Of a stretch of 64,000 bases of DNA, positions 1-7,700 are shown in pieces. Within the stretch, counting starts at the first letter, position 1; every line of letters starts with the position of its first letter. The translations under genes and the position numbers were made by a program. Location: positions 372,001 to 436,000 of the forward strand of contig NZ_BMIQ01000004.1 in the NCBI RefSeq assembly GCF_014642635.1, in the 5' to 3' direction. The stretch comes from Aureimonas endophytica (GTDB lineage Bacteria > Pseudomonadota > Alphaproteobacteria > Rhizobiales > Rhizobiaceae). The notes under the pieces are model-generated. The model was not told the origin of the DNA. It made no database searches and worked only from the letters and a program-made list of their open reading frames with translations.

Positions 1-107
1 GCCTCGGATCGGGGCACGCTCGTAGGACTGGCTGGGCAGGCATCGCGCCATCCATTGTGCCGCCTGGCTACAAAGCGGCTATGTCGTCCGATCTAAGTGA
101 GCGGACT

Positions 108-506
108 TCACGCCGCGTCTTGCATCGCTCGCTTTGCAGATAGCGCAAGGAAGCCGGATCGCGTCATACCGGCCTGTTCAGCGTAGGCATCGATCCGCTC
201 AAGCTCGTCCTCCGGCAGCGTGATGTTGACCCGTACGATCTTGCGCGCCTTTGCCGGCGCTTCCACGAGGATGGCAACACCGTCCCGGTTTTCCGCATCG
301 GCCATGACAGCTTCCAGCGATGACGGCTCGGGGATGGCCTCGCCATCTGCAGCCATTCCCGCCAAATGCAGCGCCAATGCTTCGGCCGCCATGGCGCGCG
401 CCTCGTCCAAATCCCTTCCGGCCGTCACGCATCCCGGCAAATCTGGAAACGACACTCCGTAATCGCTGACGGCATCCTTGTGGATCAGTGCGATATAGCT
501 GGCCAT
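108..506 (-). CDS. hicB: HicB-family antitoxin
   Basis: A 132-residue protein with the two-part layout of HicB antitoxins. Residues 1-70 form the partial RNase-H-like HicB fold (early motif YGVSFPDLPGC), and the C-terminal 40 residues (RVNITLPEDELERIDAYAEQ) look like a ribbon-helix-helix DNA-binding domain. HicB proteins bind and neutralise the HicA mRNA interferase and repress their own operon. The gene lies 4 nt downstream of the hicA reading frame on the same strand. The toxin is frameshifted, so this antitoxin is probably an orphan; it appears complete. Confidence 0.9.
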   Translation of the reverse strand: MASYIALIHKDAVSDYGVSFPDLPGCVTAGRDLDEARAMAAEALALHLAGMAADGEAIPEPSSLEAVMADAENRDGVAILVEAPAKARKIVRVNITLPEDELERIDAYAEQAGMTRSGFLALSAKRAMQDAA

Positions 507-510
507 CGGA

Positions 511-689
511 CTATCTCAGTTTGACGCCGGATTGCTTCTCGATGCTGCGGGGCGTCCTGATCGGAACGTCGCGCTTCGAATGTGGAAGAGTGACGCGACC
601 GGGTGCTTCACTTGCAGGTGACTGCCGACACGGCTCACCTCGAACCAACCATCCGCCTGAAGTCGAGCCAAGGCTTCGCGGCGATCCAT
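511..689 (-). pseudogene. hicA: hicA toxin, frameshifted
   Basis: Reading from an ATG at 689 gives about 30 residues typical of a HicA N-terminus (MDRREALARLQADGWFEV, then GSHLQVKHP with the family histidine). The frame then switches: the expected C-terminus (GRVTLPHSKRDVPIRTP, then SIEKQSGVKLR and a stop at 511) is in another frame. Against the usual HicA spacing KHPxKPGRV, about 10 nt seem to be missing near 595-605. The uncorrected frame would stop at 516 after 57 residues with an unrelated tail. The mRNA-interferase fold is therefore probably broken. I infer a decayed toxin beside an intact antitoxin. Confidence 0.8.
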
Positions 690-1345
690 ACGCGATCATA
701 TGCACACAAATATGCACTGAGCCAATGGATGCGACAAGCGAAATGGCGTCCGGGTGAGGATCGTGGCGCTTACTTCCTGCGCTCCTTCCGCCGCAAATAT
801 CGGCTGCCAGCGCTGAAACCGCGATGCGCAGATACCGCGTTCTGAATGCTGAATGGCCGCGGGCGAATGACAGCCTGCTTGCCTGGGCGAAACTTCGCCC
901 GAGCGAGATGTATCGGCGCCTGACGTGCGCGAGCGCTTTGAGGTCGAGGCCGTCGAAGCCATCGCCGAGGTGCTGAGCGAACTCGGGCCGCTTGCGCCTT
1001 CCGACCGTCAGCCCTTCCATCAGATCGCTGCCTTGGCTTTTGATCGCAGGCTCGCGCATCACACCATGCAGTGGCAGGCAGGAGGGCGAGGATAAGCATT
1101 GTCCTGCGCTTCCCGAACATGGCTCTGTGTCCGGCTTTCCAGGCTCAGCACGGCGCCGCCGTCCGCACGCTGATCAAAAAGATCGAGCGGCCGGTGAGCC
1201 TCCTCGATAGCCTCGACGGAGACCCTGATGCTGGAGCTGATGGCGACGACGAGCCTTCACTCGGCTGGACGCGGACGATGGCGATCGGCACCAACGACGA
1301 TGCCGAACAAGCGGAGGCGGCGCCGTGAGGTGGCGGCTAACCTCC
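690..1345. other. Gene-poor stretch with decayed frames
   Basis: No convincing full-length gene is seen between hicA and 1345. On the plus strand the frame around 877-1095 has protein-like composition (ERFEVEAVEAIAEVLSEL) but no clear start. A second fragment lies at about 1150-1328 and is listed separately. The stretch reads like gene remnants, consistent with an accessory region. Confidence 0.4.
1071..1328 (+). CDS. Small acidic hypothetical protein (possible fragment)
   Basis: An 85-codon frame. Its second half (LLDSLDGDPDAG, then DDEPSLGW and NDDAEQAEAAP) resembles, from memory, a short acidic protein common in rhizobial accessory DNA, with DGD and EPSLGW motifs. That family has no function known to me. 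The first 35 residues do not look related, and the start is uncertain, so the frame may be the 3' part of a broken gene. No ribosome binding site stands out. Confidence 0.35.
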   Translation: MAGRRARISIVLRFPNMALCPAFQAQHGAAVRTLIKKIERPVSLLDSLDGDPDAGADGDDEPSLGWTRTMAIGTNDDAEQAEAAP

Positions 1346-1738
1346 TCAGCCGCCACTTTTCGCACGCCGTGGAGGGGCAGCCGGTTTCTCGGCCGCGTCC
1401 TCTTCGAACGACCGTCGCTTCGAGTTGGAAGTAGCAGCCACAGAGGCTTGAGCTTTCAGAAGCTGGCAGATGTCGAGCGGCGGCAACGCCTTCGGATCTC
1501 TCTCGGCCGTCTCCATGATGGCCATGAACAGCATGAATATTTCCTGCCGTCCCACTCCCTGTTTGCCTCGCATCCGTCGACCACCCATGACGAACTCTGC
1601 TCCGAGAACCGCTCCATGGCTGAACTGGATGTCTCGCGCCTTTATTCCGTCATCAGCGACAGGCGGCGATTTTTGTAACGCAGATGTCTCGGAGGGGCGC
1701 CATGAAGGTGGCGCCGATTGTGAAATCGCCGCCACCAA
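1346..1738 (-). CDS. Hypothetical protein
   Basis: A 130-residue frame of unrecognised family. The centre (RQEIFMLFMAIMETAERDP, then LPPLDICQLLKAQ) has plausible amphipathic helices, and the tail is rich in Lys, Arg, Ala and Pro. There is no signal peptide, membrane segment or known motif. It is listed because its composition is protein-like and no other gene occupies this interval. It could also be a chance frame. Confidence 0.35.
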   Translation of the reverse strand: MVAAISQSAPPSWRPSETSALQKSPPVADDGIKARDIQFSHGAVLGAEFVMGGRRMRGKQGVGRQEIFMLFMAIMETAERDPKALPPLDICQLLKAQASVAATSNSKRRSFEEDAAEKPAAPPRRAKSGG

Positions 1739-1760
1739 GAGAATTCAGATTGCCGCGCAA

Positions 1761-2123
1761 TCAGCTCTTACGAAGCGTAGCGCGCGTAGTCTCCCCGGTC
1801 GGCCCCCATATGAACGTATAGGTCCCGTCCTGCGTCATGCTGGCGGTGCTGCCGTTGGTCCCGACCGTCATCGAGAGACGCGAGCTTGTCAGCTTCACGT
1901 TGCTGAGCTTCTGCACTTGGTTCTGGTAGTAGTAGCTCACGCCGCCGTCCTCCCCCACGACGATACGAACCGGCTTGCCGCCTGGGAGATTGCCGCTCCA
2001 GTCGCCGATGAATGCGGCCTGAGATGCCGACAAAGCCGCGCCACCATTGGCCGGAGTGCCCCCGCCAGTGACGCATGCCGACAAAGACATAGCTATCGCG
2101 ACAGCCAGTAGAACCCGCTTCAT
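1761..2123 (-). CDS. Small lipoprotein of unknown function
   Basis: A 120-residue protein starting MKRVLLAVAIAMSLSAC, a signal peptide with lipobox LSAC, so it should be lipidated at Cys17 and held at a membrane. The mature part reads GDWSGNLPGGKPVRIVV, then SYYYQNQ and SSRLSMTV, a beta-rich pattern like small lipocalin-like or DUF-type envelope proteins. The ATG at 2123 is preferred over upstream starts because it places the signal peptide at the N-terminus. It stands alone. A short inverted repeat lies at 2153-2169, just upstream. Confidence 0.75.
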   Translation of the reverse strand: MKRVLLAVAIAMSLSACVTGGGTPANGGAALSASQAAFIGDWSGNLPGGKPVRIVVGEDGGVSYYYQNQVQKLSNVKLTSSRLSMTVGTNGSTASMTQDGTYTFIWGPTGETTRATLRKS

Positions 2124-2460
2124 TTGAAAACCTATGCACTCACTGATCAGCAAGTGACCTGTTGTCACTCGGCGGACAATGCATAACGGTCGGATCAATG
2201 CTGCGTCGAGTGGTGTTCCGCTGCGTTAGTTAAGGCGAATGCCAGCCCCGCCAACCCGGGAGCCTGAAGGCTGCGAGTGGCATCGAACCGAGCCGGCGTC
2301 CTGCCTGCCCACTGTGATGCCTAGGCCGTCTGCATGAGGATAGTCGGTCTTGGGACGAGTGGGGTGCGGATCTGCATCAGAGGCAATCGGCGAGGCGAAA
2401 CGGCGTGGTGGGTTCGGGTAGGGACGGCCTGCTTCACGGTGCAGATGGTAGCGTCTGGGA
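2124..2460. other. Intergenic stretch, no gene seen
   Basis: The interval lies between the lipoprotein start and the end of the GGDEF-EAL gene. The only structure I see is a 6-bp inverted repeat, AGTGAC-ctgtt-GTCACT, at 2153-2169, 30 nt upstream of the lipoprotein start. It could be an operator, but this is weak. No RNA gene or convincing terminator is visible. Confidence 0.4.
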
Positions 2461-4350
2461 TCAGGCCGCCTCTTGTATCGGCGGCGTCGTATGTGCATCC
2501 AGCAGATCCAAGACGGCTGACGAACTCAGGGGCCGGCTGAACAGGAAGCCTTGGCCAAGGTGGCTTCCCGCATTCCGGACGAGCTCGTGCTGTTCCTTCG
2601 TCTCGATGCCTTCCGCGACGATGGTCAGCCCAAGCCGATCGGCAAGGCCGCAGATCATCGAGACGATGGCCGTGCTTTCGCCATCCGATGGGTTTCCCCG
2701 AACGAAAGACTGATCGATCTTCAGCTTGTCGAAGCGGAAGCGCCGCAGATAGCTGAGGGAGGCATAGCCGGTGCCGAAGTCGTCCAGGGAGATCCGGCAA
2801 CCGAGAGCCTGTAACCGGCGCAGGATATCAGGAACCGCCTCGTCGTTCTCGATCAGCGAGCTCTCGGTGATCTCGATCTCCAGTCGCCCTCTGGCAATAT
2901 CGTTTTCCGCAAGGCACCGAGCGATGTGATCGACCAGCCCCGCATCCGTGAGCTGACGAGCCGACACGTTGACCGCGACGAACATCGCGTTCGGCCAGCG
3001 AGCCGCCTCGCGGCAGGCTTCTTTGATGACCCAGCGACCGAGGTCCTGGATCAGGCCGCTATCCTCGGCGATCGGAATGAACTCTCCCGGCGAGATAAGG
3101 CCGAGTTCCCGGTGCTGCCAGCGCAGCAGCGCCTCGAAGCCGCGCGGCTGGCTGTCGTTCAGATCGACGATGGGCTGGTATACGAGGAAGAGTTCGTCCT
3201 TCATTGCCGCCCGCTGCATGTCTTCTAACAGCTTCTGACGGCGGAGAAAGTCCTGTTTCATCGCAGGTTCGAACACGCAATAACGACCGCGCCCCGCGAC
3301 TTTCGCGGCATAGAGCGCGATGTCGGCGTCCTTGAGTGAAGATTGGTAATCGTCGCTTCCGTCGATGCAGACGCCCTGCGTCACGCTGATGACGATCTCG
3401 CTCCCGTCGATGACGATCGCCTCGCGCATATTGGCGAGAACGCCTTCCGCGAAGGCCACGCTCTGCGTTGCCGCCCGGGGGCCATGGAACAGAACGGCAA
3501 ATTCGTCGCCGCCGATCCGCGCTACGGCCGTCGCCTCCCGCGCCGTGTCGCGCAGGCGTCGCGCCAGGGTGTAGAGCAATCGATCACCGGCATCATGCCC
3601 CAGCGTGTCGTTGATCGACTTGAAATAATCGACATCGACGAGAACGACGGCACGATGCTCGGCATGGGATGATCGAAGGGCGGAATTGAAAGCAAGTCGG
3701 TTGGCGAGACCCGTCAGCGGATCGGTGCGGACGATCCTGTCGAGCAGCTTATTCTGGCGCAACATGGCGACGACGAGGGTCGCTCCGACGACGAGAAGGG
3801 CGATCGTGGCAATGCGGATGCCATCAAGGACGCGCCCCAGGTCGTTCTGGTTCTGCATGACCTTATCGCCGCTCTCCGCATGGGCGCGCGAGGCGATGCG
3901 CGACAGTGGCGTGATGAACGGTTCGAGCTGGCCTATGGAGCTCGCGATGGCATCGGGATCAGGTAGCCGCGCGAGGAGAGGCGCGATCCGATCCAGAACG
4001 GCATGCAGCTTCGCGATCAGCTCGACACGATCGCGTTCGTCGAGGAAGGCATTCGTGCCGATAACCCCGATGCGATTGCGCAGGATGTTGCTGCGCAGGT
4101 CGACCTGCTTCGCGTCGCCGATCGTGGAGCTGTCGGCGATCGACGTCTGCAAGCGAAGGATCTCAACGACCGCCTGCGAAAAATCGAACGCCTGATTGTA
4201 GCGTGACGCCTGGATCATCTCCTGTTGATAGCGTGACGCGAGCAGCGAGCAGGCAACCGCCAGGACCGCGAGAATGCTCGTCAGTCCGATCAGCCCGACG
4301 CGGACGATTTTCGATCCCCTGGGAAGCTCGCTGCTCGTGCGCGTCATCAT
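2461..4350 (-). CDS. Membrane GGDEF-EAL cyclic-di-GMP enzyme
   Basis: A 629-residue protein starting at the tandem ATG at 4350/4347. Membrane helices at about 17-38 and 178-197 flank a roughly 140-residue helical periplasmic sensor region. The GGDEF domain has an intact GGDEF at 280-284, so diguanylate cyclase activity is possible. The product-inhibition I-site RxxD is replaced by REAT (271-274). The EAL domain keeps EAL at 406-408, DDFGTG at 523-528, KIDQSF at 544-549 and the glutamate in VAEGIE, so phosphodiesterase activity is likely. The start ATG overlaps the stop of the upstream molybdopterin-fold gene (ATGA), suggesting co-translation and that the exported partner informs this sensor. 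Confidence 0.92.
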   Translation of the reverse strand: MMTRTSSELPRGSKIVRVGLIGLTSILAVLAVACSLLASRYQQEMIQASRYNQAFDFSQAVVEILRLQTSIADSSTIGDAKQVDLRSNILRNRIGVIGTNAFLDERDRVELIAKLHAVLDRIAPLLARLPDPDAIASSIGQLEPFITPLSRIASRAHAESGDKVMQNQNDLGRVLDGIRIATIALLVVGATLVVAMLRQNKLLDRIVRTDPLTGLANRLAFNSALRSSHAEHRAVVLVDVDYFKSINDTLGHDAGDRLLYTLARRLRDTAREATAVARIGGDEFAVLFHGPRAATQSVAFAEGVLANMREAIVIDGSEIVISVTQGVCIDGSDDYQSSLKDADIALYAAKVAGRGRYCVFEPAMKQDFLRRQKLLEDMQRAAMKDELFLVYQPIVDLNDSQPRGFEALLRWQHRELGLISPGEFIPIAEDSGLIQDLGRWVIKEACREAARWPNAMFVAVNVSARQLTDAGLVDHIARCLAENDIARGRLEIEITESSLIENDEAVPDILRRLQALGCRISLDDFGTGYASLSYLRRFRFDKLKIDQSFVRGNPSDGESTAIVSMICGLADRLGLTIVAEGIETKEQHELVRNAGSHLGQGFLFSRPLSSSAVLDLLDAHTTPPIQEAA

Positions 4351-4838
4351 GCGAGGATGTCGATCTCGGTCAGCTGCCACACAGAGCGGCTGTAATAGGT
4401 CTGGTGTTGGAGCTCGGCGCGGCTGTCGAAAGGAAACACCAGGAAGACCGGTCCCTTATCGCTGACGGGCATCGGCTGATCGTTCTGTCGGGTGGCGAGT
4501 AGGGCGTCGCCCTCCAAAAGACCGGCGACCTCAGCATCAACCGAATAGTCGTTGAGCGCGACGAGGCGGATCTGTTTCGGGTCGACTTTGAGCGCCGCGA
4601 GATAGTCCTTCAGGCTCACACCCGAAAATTTCACGACGCCTTGATGCCAAGGGGTCGTCGTTGCGAAAGATGTCTGAGGGAAAGCATCCATCTCAGCGAG
4701 GCTGCTTGCGACGTCCCCGCCTGTCTGAGATCCATGCAGGGTCAGGATGGGATCAGCGGCAAAAGCCAAAGGCGGCTTCAGCGCACAGAAGGTAGCCGTT
4801 GCGCCTGCAATGGTTAGGAAATGGCGGCGGTTGAGCAT
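4347..4838 (-). CDS. Exported molybdopterin-fold (sulfite-oxidase-like) protein
   Basis: A 163-residue protein with a Tat-like leader (NRRHFLTIAGATA, processing near AFA-AD). The rest matches the short oxidoreductase molybdopterin-binding fold: GVSLKDYLAAL, then RLVALNDYSV, SDKGPVFLVFPFD and SVWQLTEIDIL. It is much shorter than a full sulfite oxidase and lacks the dimerisation domain. No cysteine is present in the usual Mo-ligand region, so catalysis is doubtful. It overlaps the GGDEF-EAL gene by ATGA. I infer a periplasmic ligand-binding or signalling partner of that protein. Confidence 0.8.
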   Translation of the reverse strand: MLNRRHFLTIAGATATFCALKPPLAFAADPILTLHGSQTGGDVASSLAEMDAFPQTSFATTTPWHQGVVKFSGVSLKDYLAALKVDPKQIRLVALNDYSVDAEVAGLLEGDALLATRQNDQPMPVSDKGPVFLVFPFDSRAELQHQTYYSRSVWQLTEIDILA

Positions 4839-5271
4839 GGTGGCTCCGATTGACCGGGAGCCCGCAGCTAGGCGGAAAGGTCTTAAAACGAAGGCGAGCC
4901 CAGTGAGCTTCTTGCGATTTTCGCGGCTCTTTCATGAGCTTAATTAACGGCAGATGAAGTTTATTAAACTTGCAGCTACTCGAAGTTGATTTCGAATGGA
5001 GGTGCTTGAGGCAGTTTCAGTCGGCGACACGTCCAGCGGAGCGCTTTGGTCAAGGTTGCTCGAGACGACGCGAAGGGGAGGCGGGTGATCCGACATGGCT
5101 TCACGCTACCCGAGGGGGGAGGGCACGCAAGATTGGCGGAGAACGGTCCGAACGTCAGGAGACGATAACGGACAAACGCATACAGCGCACCGATCAAGTG
5201 AGGAAAGAAGTGGGTAAAGCTTAAAGTCTGGAGCTAAAAATTCAGTGAAATCAGATTGTTAAGTAAGAATA
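4839..5271. other. Intergenic stretch left of the integrated element
   Basis: About 430 nt without a credible gene. It becomes AT-rich around 4930-4975 and 5220-5270, just before the left repeat of the integrated element. The promoter of the molybdopterin-fold/GGDEF-EAL pair should lie in its left part. No RNA gene or repeat is evident. Before insertion of the element this DNA lay directly downstream of tRNA-Ser. Confidence 0.5.
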
Positions 5272-5290
5272 ATGGCGGAGAGAGCGGGAT
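5272..5290. repeat. Distal attachment repeat (displaced tRNA-Ser 3' end)
   Basis: A 19-bp direct repeat identical to 14814-14832. It contains the complement of the tRNA-Ser CCA end, the 3' acceptor strand and part of the T stem, with no tRNA body next to it. It is therefore the displaced copy left at the far end of the inserted element. The flanking bases differ (A/G on the left, G/T on the right), which sets the exact repeat limits. Confidence 0.9.
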
Positions 5291-5468
5291 GGCTTCCTGT
5301 CGCTTCCGGCAACCCATTGATCCGCCATCGGATTTTCACACCGTGGGGGTATGCTTGTGGGTGCGGATTCAGGTACGGTGTCGGACGGCTCTTGTCAACA
5401 ATACAGGCCCTCGCAACAGCCGTTCATAGCGAGGGCAACCATCAAGTCGTGACATTCGGGCGACGAGC

Positions 5469-5495
5469 GCCAATCGGAAAATTTTTCCGATTGGC
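5469..5495. terminator. Perfect 12-bp inverted repeat after the relaxase gene
   Basis: The arms GCCAATCGGAAA and TTTCCGATTGGC are separated by ATT. The palindrome sits 5 nt beyond the relaxase stop on the minus strand. It could be a terminator hairpin, although no strong U tract follows, or a protein-binding site near the element end. A second, weaker 8-bp repeat (GCCCTCGC...GCGAGGGC) lies at about 5408-5437. Confidence 0.55.
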
Positions 5496-5500
5496 CGAGT

Positions 5501-6454
5501 TCATTCGCGCCGGTGGCGGTGTGGACGATAGGCGGGCGCCGGAACGGGTTGCCCGTTCGCGTCGTCCGGCGACGATGGGTCATCGATGGTTCGGCGTGCT
5601 GCCACCCTGATACTTGCGAGGATGGCGAGGCTCGTCCCGTCTCCGCCCGCTGGCGCGAAGGTCGGTTCGGCAAGGAGCAGCGCCTTCGACGCGCTGACGG
5701 CCTGCGCGAGTTCGCGCACCGCATCGGCCCATGCGAGGCGTCGGCGACGATGCTGATGAAGGCCCGCCACGGCGGCGGTCGGCGTTCCCGTCCGTCGAGC
5801 GAAGCTCCAATTCCACCGCGGCAGTGTGGGCTCTGGGGCCGAAAGTCCGCGGTCGCGGTTCGGCCGCGCGTCGGCGGCATAGGTCAGGTCGTGCCGGCGG
5901 CAGAAGTCCGTCAGGCGCTCGGCGACCAGTTCACGGACGGCGCGGCCGTCGCGCTCCCGGAACTCCTCGTTCCAGGCGCGCTCCTTCTTCCGGGCGAAGC
6001 CATCGCCGCTGAGGCGACGCAGGGTCGCGAGGCCGTGGATGTTGACGTTCCGCCCGCCATCGCTCGCGGGGGTGTCGTGAATGTCCACCTGCACCACCAT
6101 CCCCCGCTCGCGGAACGGCTCGTAGACGAAGCGGGCGGCTGCTTCCCACAGGTGCCGGGGAACCTGGCGGGGCAGCGAGAAGTCCACGATCCGTGCCTCC
6201 TGCGCGTCGACCCGCTTCTCGGCCGCCGCGGCGCGTCGCCAGAGTTCGTCGGGATCTGCGCACCACGTCGGCGCGTCGTCGGGCGCCAGCACCAGCGTCG
6301 GCAATGCGTGCTCCTGCGCCTTACGGCCGAAGTCAAACACCTGCCCGAGGTGATCGACGATCCGGCCGCAGGACTGGTAGGCCGAGCGCTTCGCGGCCGA
6401 ATGTCCGGCCGACCGCGCCACAATGCCAAGCTGAACGCGAAAGAAGTCCGCCAC
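5501..6454 (-). CDS. MobA/MobL-family relaxase
   Basis: A 317-residue protein. The GTG at 6454 is chosen because GAGGAGG lies 6 nt upstream and it gives the family-like N-terminus VADFFRVQLGIVARSAGHSA. Relaxases of this family nick oriT through a tyrosine and lead single-strand transfer. Visible are the likely catalytic Tyr26 (KRSAYQSC), His126 (VQVDIH) and the metal-binding region at 136-140, which reads NVNIH instead of the usual NPHxH, so the first histidine is Asn138. GFARKKERAWNEEFRERDG (152-170) is a typical conserved stretch. There is no helicase or primase domain. It is divergent from the accessory gene across a 183-nt oriT-like gap. Confidence 0.88.
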   Translation of the reverse strand: MADFFRVQLGIVARSAGHSAAKRSAYQSCGRIVDHLGQVFDFGRKAQEHALPTLVLAPDDAPTWCADPDELWRRAAAAEKRVDAQEARIVDFSLPRQVPRHLWEAAARFVYEPFRERGMVVQVDIHDTPASDGGRNVNIHGLATLRRLSGDGFARKKERAWNEEFRERDGRAVRELVAERLTDFCRRHDLTYAADARPNRDRGLSAPEPTLPRWNWSFARRTGTPTAAVAGLHQHRRRRLAWADAVRELAQAVSASKALLLAEPTFAPAGGDGTSLAILASIRVAARRTIDDPSSPDDANGQPVPAPAYRPHRHRRE

Positions 6455-6637
6455 GTCGCCTCCTCGCCGGCGGATCGGGACCGTCCGCCGCACACCTGAC
6501 GAGCCACGTTGCGGAGCAACGTATAGGCGAGCCTCTGTTCCGCTGCCGCCCGTCCGTGTCGTCGATCATCGCCGGCGTTGGCGCTGGCGCAAAGCGCCGG
6601 CCATCATCGTTCTGGACGCCACAACACGGGAGGAACG
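6455..6637. other. Putative origin of transfer (oriT)
   Basis: A 183-nt gap between the divergent relaxase and accessory genes. It holds a perfect 7-bp inverted repeat ACGTTGC-gga-GCAACGT at 6506-6522, followed directly by ATAGGCG. This matches the layout of MobQ-type oriTs, where nic lies just outside an inverted repeat. A GC-rich imperfect repeat (GCCGGCG...CGCCGGC) lies around 6570-6600. The location and layout are seen directly; oriT function is inferred. Confidence 0.6.
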
Positions 6638-6647
6638 ATGATGGCCG
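6598..6647 (+). promoter_or_regulatory. 15-bp perfect inverted repeat covering a start codon
   Basis: The arms CGGCCATCATCGTTC (6598-6612) and GAACGATGATGGCCG (6633-6647) are exact complements with a 20-nt loop. The right arm contains the tandem ATGATG start of the mobilization accessory gene, and its GGGAGG ribosome site lies at the loop edge (6628-6633). If transcription starts upstream of 6598, the mRNA hairpin would bury the start codon. Alternatively it is a dimeric protein operator within the oriT region. Confidence 0.7.
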
Positions 6648-6934
6648 AAGACAACTCGAAGAGACTGGCGATTGCCCGCCTCCGGGAACGGGAGGCGCGC
6701 GCGAAGGTCGCCCGCCTGCGCAGGGCGGTTGATACGCAGAACCGCCGGCTGGCGGCCGAACGCAGGTACGTGGTGGGGGCCGCGATGTGGTCGCTGGCCG
6801 AAAGCGGGAAGGCGGACCCGATGGTTGCGGCCTTCCGTCGCTGGCTCCGCCAATACGTGAGTCGGGATCGCGACAGGGCGGCGCTCGCGGGGACTCGCTT
6901 CGACGTGACGGAGGCGGACGGCCATGCGTCGTGA
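6638..6934 (+). CDS. Mobilization accessory protein (MobC/TraD-like)
   Basis: A 98-residue basic, helical protein. Residues 5-45 form a charged coiled coil (RLAIARLREREARAKVARL), followed by YVVGAAMWSLAE and a C-terminal helix. This resembles the small MobC/TraD-type relaxosome accessory proteins encoded divergently from Q-type relaxases. Such proteins help the relaxase open oriT. The ATG at 6638 has the ribosome site GGGAGG at correct spacing and sits inside a perfect inverted repeat. Its last codons overlap the start of the next gene, so the two are probably translated together. Confidence 0.65.
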   Translation: MMAEDNSKRLAIARLREREARAKVARLRRAVDTQNRRLAAERRYVVGAAMWSLAESGKADPMVAAFRRWLRQYVSRDRDRAALAGTRFDVTEADGHAS

Positions 6935-7700
6935 TTGTGGAAGGAGCCGGACGGCCGACGAGCGGGCGGCACGGAAGCGGCGCCACCTTGGCTCCTGCGT
7001 TGCGGTTCGCCTTCGTCGGCTGCGTCGTCGAAGGCGTGGGGGCGACGGCGTCGGCGGATTGACGATCTTGCTTCTCGGCTTGATCGCGGCGCGGCTGGCG
7101 CAGGGGGGAATCGCGCTGCTCATCGTCCTCGCCGCGCTCGTTCGACGGCAATGGTCTCGGGACGAAGCGAGCACCTTTCCTGCGAACGTCCGCACGCACG
7201 GGGCGACGGAAAGCGCTGTGATCTCGGTTGCGGACAGTCCCCATGTTGTACCGCGGATGGACGGCTCGTCGACGCCGAGGCGTCCGAGCTATCTTCCCGC
7301 GCTATCGCCCGACGAGACCCGTCTCGCCCATTCGCTCGCCTTCGTGATCCGCAACCGCGGCGGCCGCCACGGGCCGGTGGCGGCGTCGCACTGGCGAACC
7401 CTCGACGCGGCGACGCTTCCGTTGGCGGTCTACCTTCGGGATATCGACGACCGTGGCCTGTGGCCGAGCCTGGAAAGGGAGGTCTCTGCGTATCGCTTGT
7501 CGGGGCTTCGTCCCGTCCTCGCGCAGGATCGGACCCTCGGACAGGAACGGCTGGTCAAGCTCGTGCAACTGGCGCCGCGATGGAAGGCCCGCGGCGTGGC
7601 CCTGCTTGCCGGGGATGGGGGGCGTGACCCCGACCAGCCCCGGCTGGAACTCGTCCCGGGGGACGATCTCGACGGCAACGGTGGGTGGCGTCCAACCTGA
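6924..7700 (+). CDS. Membrane protein of unknown function
   Basis: A 258-residue frame whose ATG at 6924 overlaps the end of the accessory gene, an operon-like arrangement. An Arg-rich N-terminus (residues 1-40) is followed by one long hydrophobic stretch at 45-72 (GGLTILLLGLIAARLAQGGI), compatible with a membrane helix or hairpin. A soluble domain of about 150 residues follows, with LSPDETRLAHSLAFVIRN and TLDAATLPLAVYLRDIDD. I do not recognise the family. Its position beside mob genes suggests a role in transfer, possibly at the membrane, but this is only context. Confidence 0.5.
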   Translation: MRRDCGRSRTADERAARKRRHLGSCVAVRLRRLRRRRRGGDGVGGLTILLLGLIAARLAQGGIALLIVLAALVRRQWSRDEASTFPANVRTHGATESAVISVADSPHVVPRMDGSSTPRRPSYLPALSPDETRLAHSLAFVIRNRGGRHGPVAASHWRTLDAATLPLAVYLRDIDDRGLWPSLEREVSAYRLSGLRPVLAQDRTLGQERLVKLVQLAPRWKARGVALLAGDGGRDPDQPRLELVPGDDLDGNGGWRPT

